From Alphaproteobacteria bacterium (lineage in GTDB: Bacteria > Pseudomonadota > Alphaproteobacteria > Micropepsales > Micropepsaceae), in assembly GCA_021325375.1 (NCBI GenBank), contig JAJPHG010000042.1, positions 62,001-126,000 of the forward strand: a stretch of 64,000 bases of DNA, read 5' to 3'. The number at the start of each line of letters is the position of its first letter. The stretch's first letter is position 1. The position numbers and the translations under genes are program-made. Below the pieces are notes generated by a model. It searched no databases. It saw only the letters and a program-made list of their open reading frames with translations, and was not told the DNA's origin. This document shows, in pieces, positions 1-8,351 of this stretch.

Positions 1-166
1 CATCAAGAAGGCGGTGGCGGCGCTCGCCGCGCGCGGCATCGAGTTCGTGCGCGTGCCCGGCCTGCCCCAGGACGAACAGGGCATCTGGTCGCCCGCGCCC
101 GGCATCTTCGTCGCCTGGTTCAAGGACCCCGACGGGAATATGCTGAGCCTGGGGCAGCACGGATAG
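1..166 (+). CDS. VOC/glyoxalase-family protein, C-terminal end (5' truncated by window)
   Basis: The last 54 codons of a gene that begins before the window; the reading frame starts at base 2 and stops at TAG 164-166. The tail contains PAPGIFVAWFKDPDGNMLSL, the closing strand of a vicinal-oxygen-chelate (glyoxalase/dioxygenase) half-domain, where the Asp-Pro-Asp-Gly-Asn turn and following strand are typical. Substrate cannot be judged from the fragment. The next gene starts about 10 bases downstream, so the two are probably cotranscribed. Confidence 0.75.
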   Translation, partial: IKKAVAALAARGIEFVRVPGLPQDEQGIWSPAPGIFVAWFKDPDGNMLSLGQHG

Positions 167-175
167 GAGCAGCCG

Positions 176-724
176 ACGACAAACGATCCCACCCGCCGGG
201 ACATCGCGCGGCTCGCGGTCCTGGCCGCGGGCGCGGCGCTGCCTTCGGTCGCGCGCGCCGCGACCGACACACCCGGCCTGTCGCACGATGCCGAGGCGAT
301 CCATCAGGAGATCCGCTTCTTCACCAAACGGCAGCGCATCTACGCCGCGCTAACCACCGCGTCGCAGTTCGACGCCATCGTCAAGCTCGGCGCCGCGGCG
401 CGCTCCGGCAAGATCGGACCGGCGCCGGCCGAGATCTCGACCGAGGCCGGCGGCGCGTTCAAGATCTTCGGCGGCTTCATCTCGGGCCGCAACATCGAGC
501 TGGCCGCCGGCACGCGCCTCGTCCAGGCCTGGCGCGAGGCATCGTGGGATGCGGGCACCTACTCTCTGGTAAGTTTCGAGCTTCGCGACGAAGGCGCCCG
601 CACACGGCTGATCTTCAACCACACCGGCTTTCCGCGCGGCGCGGGAAATCATCTCTCGATCGGCTGGTATGACAATTACTGGCTGCCGATGGGGAGATAT
701 CTCAACGCGGGATTTGCAGGATGA
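176..724 (+). CDS. Tat-exported SRPBCC (AHSA1-like) protein, apparent ACG start
   Basis: An open frame runs from the stop of the preceding gene to TGA 722-724. It contains no ATG, GTG or TTG near its natural N-terminus. An ACG at 176-178 follows a GGAG at 166-169 with 6-base spacing, giving about 182 residues. The first residues read TNDPTRRDIARLAVLAAGAA, a convincing twin-arginine signal with a hydrophobic core and an A-R-A cleavage site. The body (RQRIYAALTTASQFDAIVKL, later GAFKIFGGFISGRNIEL and TRLIFNHTGFP) matches the START-like SRPBCC/AHSA1 fold, which binds hydrophobic ligands. Either ACG is a real rare start or the base is a mutation or error in ATG. The 3' end overlaps the convergent acetyltransferase by 23 bases. 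Confidence 0.7.
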   Translation, partial: TTNDPTRRDIARLAVLAAGAALPSVARAATDTPGLSHDAEAIHQEIRFFTKRQRIYAALTTASQFDAIVKLGAAARSGKIGPAPAEISTEAGGAFKIFGGFISGRNIELAAGTRLVQAWREASWDAGTYSLVSFELRDEGARTRLIFNHTGFPRGAGNHLSIGWYDNYWLPMGRYLNAGFAG

Positions 725-1223
725 CGATCGGCTCGCCCTTGTAGGTCGTGCGCGTCTCCTCGCGGAAGCCCACGCGTTCGGCGACGCGCAGGGACGGCGT
801 GTTCTCGGGCGCGATGATGCAGACCATGCGCACCTTGCCGAAGCGCCGCTCCGCCCAGGCGAGGATGGCGCGCACCGCCTCGGTCGCATAGCCCTTGCCG
901 TGCGCGGAGGGCAGAAGGCCCCAGCCGATCTCCGGCACGCCGTGGAACGACGGCACGATGTCGCGCTTGACGTCGAGGATGCCCGCCTCGCCGATGCGCG
1001 CGCCGCTCGATTTCTCCACGATCGCCCAGAAGCCGAAGCCGAGAAGCGCCCAGTGGCCCGCGAGGCGCATGAACTTGGCCCAAGCGTCCTCTTCGCTGAG
1101 CGGCGCGCCGCCGATGAAGCGCGTGACGATGGGCTCCCGCCACATCGCCGCATAGGACGGGAAGTCCTCGACCGTGTGGCCGCGCAGGATCAGGCGTTCG
1201 GTCTCGATGACGGGGATATCCAT
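702..1223 (-). CDS. GNAT-family N-acetyltransferase (RimJ/RimL type)
   Basis: A 173-residue protein starting at ATG 1223 (MDIPVIETERLILRGH), the usual beginning of RimJ/RimL-like acetyltransferases; a longer frame upstream is out of phase with family length. The acetyl-CoA loop is seen as SAHGKGYATEAV and the C-terminal signature as NTPSLRVAERVGF. Such enzymes transfer an acetyl group from acetyl-CoA to an amine on a protein N-terminus or small molecule; the substrate is not predictable. It lies two bases downstream of a paralogous gene of the same design, so the pair is a tandem duplication within one operon. Confidence 0.9.
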   Translation of the reverse strand: MDIPVIETERLILRGHTVEDFPSYAAMWREPIVTRFIGGAPLSEEDAWAKFMRLAGHWALLGFGFWAIVEKSSGARIGEAGILDVKRDIVPSFHGVPEIGWGLLPSAHGKGYATEAVRAILAWAERRFGKVRMVCIIAPENTPSLRVAERVGFREETRTTYKGEPIVILQIPR

Positions 1224-1225
1224 CT

Positions 1226-1753
1226 CTACAGCATCCGTTCGAAGACGAGGCGGCCAAGGCCGTAGCGCGTGGCGGTTGCGAATTGCTTGAAACCTACTTT
1301 CCCGGCGACGCGCAAGGAGGCGGTGTTGTCCGTCGAGATCACGCACACCGTGCGCGCGCCGCGTCCGAAGACGTCGCGCCCCCAATCGAGCGCCGCGTTC
1401 ACGGCCTCGGTCGCATAGCCCTTGCCGTGGGCGGATGCCGCGAGCGCCCAGCCCATCTCAGGCGCGCCGCACGCCGGATGCTCCGGCGGGCGCCTCTTGT
1501 CGGTGAAGCCGACATTGCCGATGCGCATCCCGCTTTCCTTCTCCACGACCGACCAGGTGCCGTATCCCATCAGCGCCCAATGTCCCGGCATGGAGGTGAA
1601 TTTCTGCCACGCCTCCTCCTCGGTGAGCAGATCGCCCTTGCCGAGATATTTCATCACCATGGGGTCGGAGCGCTCCGCCAGATAGGACACGAAGTCGCCG
1701 GCCGTGTGGGCACGCAGGATGAGACGATCAGTCGATAGAATCGGTACGCTCAT
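1226..1753 (-). CDS. GNAT-family N-acetyltransferase (RimJ/RimL type), tandem paralogue
   Basis: A 175-residue protein beginning at ATG 1753 (MSVPILSTDRLILRAH). The frame extends upstream to 1849, but the family begins at the TDRLILR strand, so the inner start is preferred. It carries the same acetyl-CoA-binding loop (SAHGKGYATEAV) and NTASLRVAGKVGF motif as its neighbour at 702-1223, with which it aligns over its whole length. Substrate unknown. It is transcribed divergently from the small membrane-protein cassette that starts at 1852. Confidence 0.9.
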   Translation of the reverse strand: MSVPILSTDRLILRAHTAGDFVSYLAERSDPMVMKYLGKGDLLTEEEAWQKFTSMPGHWALMGYGTWSVVEKESGMRIGNVGFTDKRRPPEHPACGAPEMGWALAASAHGKGYATEAVNAALDWGRDVFGRGARTVCVISTDNTASLRVAGKVGFKQFATATRYGLGRLVFERML

Positions 1754-1851
1754 GTTTGAGAGCCCAAAATATGATATGGTGCTGATTTGATGCGCTGCCG
1801 TGCCAACCAATGATGCACAACTAACTTCCTCCGCGCGAGACAAGACCATCT

Positions 1852-2211
1852 ATGCCGCATATCAACTACAAATTTCCAGGCTCGTTCGACCTTCGCGTGA
1901 TCGGATATTACTGCCTTGTGTCATATACGGTTTTTTTGCTTTTCAGTGTAGCTCTTGCGCACATTGTCTATGAAATCGATCCCTATTCCGGCTGGTCTGA
2001 ACGGCTTATCGCCCCCCTGCGCAACGGCCTCGAGTTCCTCGACGAACATTGGAAGGCCGCTTTGATCATGATTGCCCCGTTTTTCGTTTCGGAGATCAGA
2101 GGAATGATCAGGCGCGTTAACGAGGTCGCAATCGGAGGCAACAAGATCACGATGGTGCCCATAGGCACGTACGAAAAACCTAATCAATCGACCTCTGAGG
2201 AAGCAGAGTAA
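1852..2211 (+). CDS. Small membrane protein, unknown function
   Basis: 119 residues with two predicted membrane segments (about residues 14-40 and 66-82) separated by a short loop rich in acidic and aromatic residues, and a polar C-terminal tail. I do not recognise the family. The stop overlaps the next start by one base (TAATG), so the two are translationally coupled and presumably work together. The pair is visibly AT-richer and uses more A/T-ending codons than the surrounding genes, which suggests recent acquisition. Confidence 0.75.
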   Translation: MPHINYKFPGSFDLRVIGYYCLVSYTVFLLFSVALAHIVYEIDPYSGWSERLIAPLRNGLEFLDEHWKAALIMIAPFFVSEIRGMIRRVNEVAIGGNKITMVPIGTYEKPNQSTSEEAE

Positions 2212-2513
2212 TGGCGAGCTATCGCGAATTCAAAGTTACTCCGTCGCAATACGAAGTGTTCAGATTTTCACTTCCGCGCCGCACCGCTGTGAACATAGAT
2301 ATGATCGCGACGAAGCCCGTCAATCTGGTAGTTTTGGGCAGAGAAGAAATGCAAGAATATGAACACGGCCAACTAGCAAGTCATAGCTTCACTCGGGTTT
2401 GGAACGGACGAAGATCACTGAATGAACAGGTCGACCTCGACGAGGGAACATGGTATTTGATCGTAGAAGGGCACAAGGCCAAAAGCGTAGGAACAATTCG
2501 TTTGTCGCCGTGA
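2211..2513 (+). CDS. Small beta-rich protein, DUF1883-like
   Basis: A 100-residue soluble protein coupled to the preceding membrane protein through a TAATG overlap. The pattern (VFRFSLPRRTAVNIDMIA, VVLGREEMQEYEHG, VDLDEGTWYLIVEGH) looks like a compact beta-sandwich. It resembles DUF1883-type proteins, in which a short residue-exposing loop is followed by a G-T-W-x-L/V-V strand. No catalytic motif is seen. Assignment to DUF1883 is by eye only. It shares the low GC of its partner. Its stop is 16 bases from the stop of the convergent acyl-CoA dehydrogenase. Confidence 0.7.
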   Translation: MASYREFKVTPSQYEVFRFSLPRRTAVNIDMIATKPVNLVVLGREEMQEYEHGQLASHSFTRVWNGRRSLNEQVDLDEGTWYLIVEGHKAKSVGTIRLSP

Positions 2514-2529
2514 TTCCGCGTTCAAGCCT

Positions 2530-3696
2530 TTAGTACGACTTCGGCAAATCCAGCACGTTCTCGGCGATGTAGCTCAGGATCATCTGCTCCGTCACCGGCG
2601 CGATGATCGGCAGCATGCTTTCGCGGAACAGGCGCTCGACCTGGTATTCCTTCGCGTAGCCCATGCCGCCATGGGTCATGATCGCCTTCTTGCACGCCTC
2701 GAACGAGGCGCGCGCGCCCAAGAGCTTGGCCGCGTTGGCCTCGGCGCCACAGGGCTTCTTGGCGTCATACAAAGACGCGGCGCGTAGTGTCATCCACCAC
2801 GCGCTTTCCAAATAGGCCCAGGCTTCCGCGAGCGGATGCTGCACGCCCTGGTTCTGGCCGATGGGACGGCCGAAGACGACGCGGTCGCGGGCGTAGCGGG
2901 CGGCGCGCGCCAAGGCATCGCGGCCGAGGCCGATCGCCTCGGCGGCGATGAGGATGCGCTCGGGGTTCAGGCTGTCGAGCAGATAGCGGAAGCCCTTGCC
3001 CTCCTCGCCGATGCGGTCCTCGTCGGGCACGAACAGGTCGTCGATGAAGACCGTGTTCGAATCCGCCGCGGCGCGGCCCATCTTGGGGATGCGGCGGACC
3101 TCGACCTTCGAGCGGTCGAGCGCGGTGTAGAACAGCGTCATCCCATCGGTCGGGCGCTTGCCGTCCTCCTTCCTCGCGGTGCGCGCGAGAAGCAGGATCC
3201 GGTCGGCCTCCTGCGCGGTGGTGGTCCAGATCTTCCGGCCACGGACGATGTAGCCGTCGTTGGTCCGCCGCGCGAAGGTCTCGATGCTCGCGGTGTCGAG
3301 GCCGGCATTGGGCTCGGTGACGCCGAAACAGGCCTTCTCCTCGCCCCTGATCAGCGGCGCCAGCATGCGCCGCTTCTGTTCCTCGCTGCCGTGGACGACG
3401 ATGGCGTGGGGACCGAAGATGTTGAGATGCAGCGACGAGGCGGCCGCATAGCCGCCCCCGCCCCGGCCGACCGCATGCATCATGATCGCGGCTTCGGTGA
3501 CGCCCAAGCCGGCGCCGCCCAGCTCCACCGGCATGGTGATCCCGAGGAAACCGGCCTCGGCGAAGGCTTTGTGGAATTCGTGCGGGAAGCGCGCCCCCTC
3601 GTCGCACGCGCTCCAATAATCGTCGCCGAAGGCTTGGGCGAGCCGGGTCACCGCCGCCTCGACGGCCTCTTGCTCGGGGGTCAGCGCGATATCCAT
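2530..3696 (-). CDS. Acyl-CoA dehydrogenase
   Basis: 388 residues from ATG 3696 (MDIALTPEQEAVEAAV), the normal acyl-CoA dehydrogenase start; upstream in-frame codons are ignored. Visible hallmarks are the FAD/substrate segment FGVTEPNAGLDTASIETFAR, KIWTTTAQEADRILLLART, the GFRYLLDSLNPERILIAAEA helix, the dimer-domain RVVFGRPIGQNQGVQHPLAE, and C-terminal IMTHGGMGYAKEYQVERLFR. The enzyme oxidises acyl-CoA to 2-enoyl-CoA and passes electrons to ETF. Chain length is uncertain. It stands alone in its orientation, with a 180-base gap to the divergent oxidoreductase gene. Confidence 0.95.
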   Translation of the reverse strand: MDIALTPEQEAVEAAVTRLAQAFGDDYWSACDEGARFPHEFHKAFAEAGFLGITMPVELGGAGLGVTEAAIMMHAVGRGGGGYAAASSLHLNIFGPHAIVVHGSEEQKRRMLAPLIRGEEKACFGVTEPNAGLDTASIETFARRTNDGYIVRGRKIWTTTAQEADRILLLARTARKEDGKRPTDGMTLFYTALDRSKVEVRRIPKMGRAAADSNTVFIDDLFVPDEDRIGEEGKGFRYLLDSLNPERILIAAEAIGLGRDALARAARYARDRVVFGRPIGQNQGVQHPLAEAWAYLESAWWMTLRAASLYDAKKPCGAEANAAKLLGARASFEACKKAIMTHGGMGYAKEYQVERLFRESMLPIIAPVTEQMILSYIAENVLDLPKSY

Positions 3697-3877
3697 AATT
3701 TTAGGAATCTCAAGGGGTTGCGACGAAATCGGGTGTTGCGCGGGCGCTCCCACCGACTAATATCGCAAAAAGAGGGGAAAAGCTCGGCGTCTGCCGCTAT
3801 AAGTGCGCCGCGACAGGGCGCATTGACGATCTGTCAGCCGGGCAAGGGCGCGCTGTCGGGGAGTTCGAACAGGAAGA

Positions 3878-5707
3878 ATGAGTTCTGTGATCGCTGAGGG
3901 CCGGCCGCCGCAACAAGCGCGCCGCCCGGGCATGAAGCCGACCGATACCTCCAATCCCGATTACTTCCACAAGGTGGTCGACTGCCAATGGGCGTGTCCC
4001 GCCCACACCCCCGTGCCGGAGTACATCCGGCTGATCGCGGAGGGGCGGTATTCCGACGCCTATATGATCAACTGGAAGTCCAACGTGTTCCCGGGCGTGC
4101 TCGGGCGCACCTGCGACCGCCCCTGCGAGCCGGCGTGCCGGCGCGGCCGCGTCGAGGAGCAGCCGGTCGCGATCTGCCGCCTGAAGCGCGTCGCCGCCGA
4201 CAGCAAGGACGATATCCGCGACCGCCTGCCCAAGCCCGCGTCCGAGAAGAACGGCAAGCGCGTCGCGCTGATCGGCGCGGGGCCCGCGTCGCTCACCGTG
4301 GCGCGCGATCTGCTGCCGCTCGGCTACACGGTCGTGATCTACGATCAGGATCCGTTCGCGGGCGGCATGATGCGCACGCAGATCCCGAAATTCCGCCTGC
4401 CCGAGACGGTGCTGGACGAAGAGTGCGGCTACATCCTCGGCCTCGAGCCCGAGACGCGGTTCGGCGAAAAAATCTCGAGCCTGAAATCGGTGCTCGCCGA
4501 GAACTACGACGCGGTGTTCGTCGGCTGCGGCGCGCCGCGCGGGCGCGAATTGGAAATCCCGGGCCGCCAGGAAGCGAAAGAGAACATCCATATCGGCATC
4601 GACTGGCTGTCGTCGGTCTCGTTCGGCCATACGACGTCGATCGGCAAGCGCGTGATCGTGCTGGGCGGCGGCAACACCGCGATGGATTGCTGCCGGACGT
4701 CCCGCCGCCTGGGCGGCGAGGACGTGAAAGTCGTCGTGCGCTCCGGCTTCGAGGAGATGAAGGCGTCGCCCTGGGAGAAGGACGACGCGATGGGCGAAGG
4801 CATCCCGATCCTGAACTTCCTGGTGCCGAAGGAATTCACCCACAAGGACGGCAAGCTCACCGGCGTGCTGTTTCAGAAGGTGAAGGCCGAGGGCGTGGGG
4901 GACAACCGCAAACTGCTGCCGACCGGCGAGCCTGATTTGCACGTGGAATGTGACGATGTGCTCGTCGCCGTCGGCCAAGAGAACGCTTTCCCCTGGATCG
5001 AGCGCGACATCGGCGTCGAGTTCGACAAGAAGGACATGCCGAAAGTCGACGAGGTCACCTATCAATCGACCAACCCGAAGGTCTTCTTCGGCGGCGACGC
5101 GGCGTTCGGGCCCAAGAACATCATCTGGGCGGTGGCGCACGGCCACGCGGCCGCGGTGTCGATCGACCTTCTGTGCAACGGCCATGACGTGAAGGTCCGC
5201 CCTGCCGATCCGCACACGATCGCCAGCCAGAAGATGGGCATCCACGAATGGTCCTACGACAACGACGTGTCGATGGACCTGCGCTTCAAGGTTCCGCACG
5301 CGCCGCACGAGCTGACCCTACGCGACGTCAACATGGAGGTCGAGCTCGGCTTTACGAAAGAGCTGGGCTTCAAGGAGGCGCAACGCTGCCTCAACTGCGA
5401 CATCGAGACGGTGTTCGAGAAGAACCTCTGCATCGAATGCGACGCCTGCGTCGACATCTGCCCGGTGGACTGCATCACCTTCACCGAGAACGATCCGGAA
5501 GAGGCGCTGCGCACGCACCTGACCGCGCCGACGAACAATCCCACGACGCAGGAGCTCTACGTCTCGGATTACTTGAAGACCGGCCGCGTGATGGTCAAGG
5601 ACGAGGACGTCTGCCTGCATTGCGGGCTGTGCGCCGAACGCTGCCCGACCGGCGCCTGGGACATGCAGAAGTTCTATCTCGAAACGGCGCAGGCATGTGG
5701 ACGATAG
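3878..5707 (+). CDS. FAD/4Fe-4S oxidoreductase (GltD-like) of the 2-oxoacid:ferredoxin oxidoreductase locus
   Basis: 609 residues. The N-terminal Fe-S domain has CQWACPAHTPVPEYIRLI and CDRPCEPACRRGRVEEQPVA as in the glutamate-synthase small subunit. Two nucleotide-binding folds follow (ALIGAGPASLTVARDLLPLG for FAD and VIVLGGGNTAMDCCR for NAD(P)H). The C-terminus carries two ferredoxin-like 4Fe-4S motifs (CIECDACVDICPVDC and CLHCGLCAERCPTGAW). It probably shuttles electrons between NAD(P)H and ferredoxin or the KorAB enzyme encoded next. ATG 3878 has an AGGAAG close upstream; ATG 3932 is an alternative start. The gap to korA is filled by an 69-base palindromic repeat. Confidence 0.92.
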   Translation: MSSVIAEGRPPQQARRPGMKPTDTSNPDYFHKVVDCQWACPAHTPVPEYIRLIAEGRYSDAYMINWKSNVFPGVLGRTCDRPCEPACRRGRVEEQPVAICRLKRVAADSKDDIRDRLPKPASEKNGKRVALIGAGPASLTVARDLLPLGYTVVIYDQDPFAGGMMRTQIPKFRLPETVLDEECGYILGLEPETRFGEKISSLKSVLAENYDAVFVGCGAPRGRELEIPGRQEAKENIHIGIDWLSSVSFGHTTSIGKRVIVLGGGNTAMDCCRTSRRLGGEDVKVVVRSGFEEMKASPWEKDDAMGEGIPILNFLVPKEFTHKDGKLTGVLFQKVKAEGVGDNRKLLPTGEPDLHVECDDVLVAVGQENAFPWIERDIGVEFDKKDMPKVDEVTYQSTNPKVFFGGDAAFGPKNIIWAVAHGHAAAVSIDLLCNGHDVKVRPADPHTIASQKMGIHEWSYDNDVSMDLRFKVPHAPHELTLRDVNMEVELGFTKELGFKEAQRCLNCDIETVFEKNLCIECDACVDICPVDCITFTENDPEEALRTHLTAPTNNPTTQELYVSDYLKTGRVMVKDEDVCLHCGLCAERCPTGAWDMQKFYLETAQACGR

Positions 5708-5714
5708 AAAAGGA

Positions 5715-5783
5715 TTCACGCGGAGACGCGGAGTCGCGGAGCGTCACAGCTCCCCTCCGCGACTCCGCGTCTCCGCGTGAGAA
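5715..5783. repeat. Family B extragenic palindrome (CGCGGAGACGCGGAG hairpin), copy 1
   Basis: Arms TCACGCGGAGACGCGGAG and its complement are perfect for about 25 bases around a short loop. It separates two genes of one operon, and its right arm contains the GTG at 5777 that could be misread as the korA start. Related copies are at 25736-25798 and 43124-43190. Confidence 0.9.
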
Positions 5784-5788
5784 TTGAA

Positions 5789-7618
5789 ATGAAGCAACTG
5801 ACTGCCACCAACGACTTCGTCGTCAAGTTCGCCAACGTCAACGGCTCGGGCTCGGCGTCCGCGAACGAGCTCTTCGCCCGCAGCGTGCTGCGCATGGGCG
5901 TGCCGGTAGCGACGCGCAACATCTTTCCGTCGAACATCCAGGGCCTGCCGACCTGGTACGAGGTGCGCGTTTCCGGCGAAGGCTGGATCGGGCGGCGCGG
6001 CGGCGTCGATCTCGTCGTGCCGATGAACCCGCAGACCTGGAACAAGGACATCGCCGAGGTCGAGCCCGGCGGCTACCTGCTCTACGACTCGACCAAGCCG
6101 CTCACGGGCCAGAAGCTGCGCACCGACATCACCATCATGGGCGTGCCGTTCACGGCGCTTTCCAACTCGATGGAAGGCACGATCCCGCGCGAGCGCCAGC
6201 TTCTCAAGAACATCATCTATGTCGGCGCGCTGGCCTCGCTCATCGGCCTCGACCTCAAGGCCATCGACGAATTGCTCGTCAAGCAGTTCAAGGGCAAGAC
6301 CAAGCTCATCACCATGAACGGCACGGCGCTGCGCCTGGGCTACGATTACGCCGAGAAGAACCTCGCCGGAATCTGCAAGCTGAAAGTCACGCATTCCGAC
6401 AAGGTCGGCGACCGCATCTTCATCTCCGGCAACGACGCGGCGGGGCTGGGCGCGGTCTATGGCGGCGCGACCGTCTGCGCCTGGTATCCGATCACGCCCT
6501 CGACCTCGCTCGCCGAGGCCTTCACCGCCCATTGCCGCAAGTTCCGCGTCGATCCGGTGACGGGACAGAACAAGTTCGCCATCGTCCAGGCCGAGGACGA
6601 GATCGCGGCCATTGGCATGGTGCTCGGCGCCGGCTGGAACGGCGCGCGTTCCTTCACCGCGACCTCGGGCCCCGGCATCTCGCTGATGCAGGAGTTCTTC
6701 GGCTTCGCGTATTATGCCGAGATCCCCGCGGTGGTCTTCGACATCCAGCGCGGCGGGCCGTCGACCGGCATGCCGACGCGCACGCAGCAATCCGACATCC
6801 TGCTCGCGGCCTACGCCAGCCACGGCGACACCAAGCATGTCCTGCTCTTCCCCGAGGATCCGCGCGAGAGCTTCGAGTTCGCGGCGATGGCGTTCGACCT
6901 CGCCGAACACCTGCAGACGCCGATCTTCTCGATGATGGACCTCGACATCGGCATGAACGACTGGCTGTGCAAGCCGCTCGAATGGGACGACGCGCGCGTC
7001 TATGACCGCGGCAAGATCATCACCGCCGAGGAGCTGGAGGCCGGCAAGTCCTTCGCGCGCTATCTCGACGTCGACGGCGACGCGGTTCCCTATCGCACGC
7101 TGCCCGGCACGCATCCGACCAAGGGCGCCTATTTCACGCGCGGCTCGTCGCACAACGCCTATGCGGTCTACAGCGAGGAAGGCAAGGACTACACCGAGGT
7201 GATGCAGCGCCTGCTGCGCAAGCTCGAGACCGCCAAGTCGCTGGTGCCTGCGCCGATCGCGCGCCGGGCGAAGGAGAAGGCCAAGTACGGCGTCATCTAT
7301 TACGGTTCGACGTCGGCTGCGATGGACGAGGCGTTCGCGGCGCTGTCGGCCGAAGGGCTGCATCTCGACACGCTGCGCGTCCGCGCCTTCCCGTTCGCCG
7401 ACGCCGTGCCGGACTTCATCCTCGCCCACGAGCAGGTCTTCGTCGTCGAGCAGAACCGCGACGCGCAGCTCGCCAAGCTGATCGTCAACGAATGCGCCGT
7501 CGATCCCGCGCGGCTGATCTCGATCCTGCATTACGACGGCACGCCGATCACCGCGCGGTTCATCCACGCAGCCATCGCCGAGCGCCTGAACGCGACGCGG
7601 AAGGAAGCGGCGGAATGA
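5789..7618 (+). CDS. korA: 2-oxoacid:ferredoxin oxidoreductase, fused gamma-alpha subunit (KorA type)
   Basis: 609 residues from ATG 5789 (MKQLTATNDFVVKFANVNGSG). The N-terminal part (to about 190) is the gamma domain with the GSASANELFARSVLRMGVPV coenzyme-A/pyruvate-family pattern. The alpha domain starts near residue 215 and shows WYPITPSTSLAEAF, QAEDEIAAIGMVLGAGWNGA and TSGPGISLMQEFFGFAYYAEIPAVV. With the beta subunit at 8348 it would catalyse reversible CoA-dependent decarboxylation of 2-oxoglutarate (or another 2-oxoacid) with ferredoxin. GTG 5777, 12 bases upstream, lies in a repeat and is judged less likely. The beta gene is displaced by an inserted repeat and a sulfotransferase gene. 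Confidence 0.93.
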   Translation: MKQLTATNDFVVKFANVNGSGSASANELFARSVLRMGVPVATRNIFPSNIQGLPTWYEVRVSGEGWIGRRGGVDLVVPMNPQTWNKDIAEVEPGGYLLYDSTKPLTGQKLRTDITIMGVPFTALSNSMEGTIPRERQLLKNIIYVGALASLIGLDLKAIDELLVKQFKGKTKLITMNGTALRLGYDYAEKNLAGICKLKVTHSDKVGDRIFISGNDAAGLGAVYGGATVCAWYPITPSTSLAEAFTAHCRKFRVDPVTGQNKFAIVQAEDEIAAIGMVLGAGWNGARSFTATSGPGISLMQEFFGFAYYAEIPAVVFDIQRGGPSTGMPTRTQQSDILLAAYASHGDTKHVLLFPEDPRESFEFAAMAFDLAEHLQTPIFSMMDLDIGMNDWLCKPLEWDDARVYDRGKIITAEELEAGKSFARYLDVDGDAVPYRTLPGTHPTKGAYFTRGSSHNAYAVYSEEGKDYTEVMQRLLRKLETAKSLVPAPIARRAKEKAKYGVIYYGSTSAAMDEAFAALSAEGLHLDTLRVRAFPFADAVPDFILAHEQVFVVEQNRDAQLAKLIVNECAVDPARLISILHYDGTPITARFIHAAIAERLNATRKEAAE

Positions 7619-7628
7619 AGCACTCACT

Positions 7629-7751
7629 GTCATGGCCCGCGAATGCGGGCCACCCAGGTGACGCCTTCGCCGGTGGAGAAAATTCACGGAGACTTCTGCT
7701 GCGCCTTTCGAGAAGACCTCAACTGGGTGGCCCGCATTCGCGGGCCATGAC
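7629..7751. repeat. Family A inverted-repeat doublet (TCATGGCCCGCGAATGCGGGCCA), copy 1
   Basis: Two palindromes of the form TCATGGCCCGCGAATGCGGG and its complement face each other across about 70 bases of unrelated sequence. The whole unit fills the space between korA and the sulfotransferase gene. Further copies are at 25679-25873 and 53842-53968, with a GGCCGGG variant at 43060-43250. Confidence 0.9.
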
Positions 7752-7772
7752 GAGTTTGAGTGGGGGAGAGTT

Positions 7773-8351
7773 ATGATCATCTCCCACGCCCACCGTTTCG
7801 TCTTCGCGCATGTGCCCAAGACCGGCGGCATCGCGATGCGCGCGGCTTTGGAGCCGTTCGCGGACGCAGACGCGGACGTGCTGCGCGAGACCACGCATGA
7901 AACCCTGCCGGCGCTCGTCGCGCGCAAGCCGGAGCTTTCGGGCTATTTCAAATTCGCCTTCGTGCGCAATCCGTGGGAGCGGCTGGTGTCGTTCTACGCC
8001 TATGCGCGGCGCTATCTCGCCGGCACCCTGCCGCAGCTCCAGGAGACGAGCTTCGCCGGGATGATACGGCTCATCGATTCCGGCGCGGCGTGGCTCGAGC
8101 CGCTCCACGTCCTGCGCCCGCAGAGCGACTATGCGCGCGGCGCCGATTTCATCGGCCGCTTCGAGCGCATGGGCGATGATTTCTCGCGCATCTGCGCAAG
8201 GCTCGGCCTGAGCGCCGCGCTTTCGCGCCGCAACGCGTCGGAGCACGGCGCTTACGCCACCTACTACAACGATTGGAGCCGCGGCTTCGTGGCCGCGCGC
8301 TATGCCGAGGACATCCACGAATTCGGTTACGCTTTCGAGGCAAATTCATGA
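7773..8351 (+). CDS. Sulfotransferase family 2 protein
   Basis: 192 residues, ATG 7773 preceded by GGGGGAGAG. The 5'-phosphosulfate loop appears as FAHVPKTGGIAMR near residue 11 and the 3'-phosphate-binding segment as FAFVRNPWERLVSFYAY near residue 62, with VLRPQSDY following. This is the short sulfotransferase_2 type that moves sulfate from PAPS to a carbohydrate hydroxyl. It lies between korA and korB, and its TGA overlaps the korB ATG (ATGA), so translation is coupled to a metabolic enzyme with no obvious connection. PAPS could come from CysD/CysNC at 42133-45161. Confidence 0.85.
   Translation: MIISHAHRFVFAHVPKTGGIAMRAALEPFADADADVLRETTHETLPALVARKPELSGYFKFAFVRNPWERLVSFYAYARRYLAGTLPQLQETSFAGMIRLIDSGAAWLEPLHVLRPQSDYARGADFIGRFERMGDDFSRICARLGLSAALSRRNASEHGAYATYYNDWSRGFVAARYAEDIHEFGYAFEANS

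Noticed and set aside
3797..5308. 503-codon open frame antisense to the GltD-like gene
   Set aside because: No start signal or family motif and complete overlap with a well-supported gene.
5777..5788. GTG start for korA
   Set aside because: It lies in the arm of a repeat and adds only four residues; ATG 5789 begins the conserved sequence.
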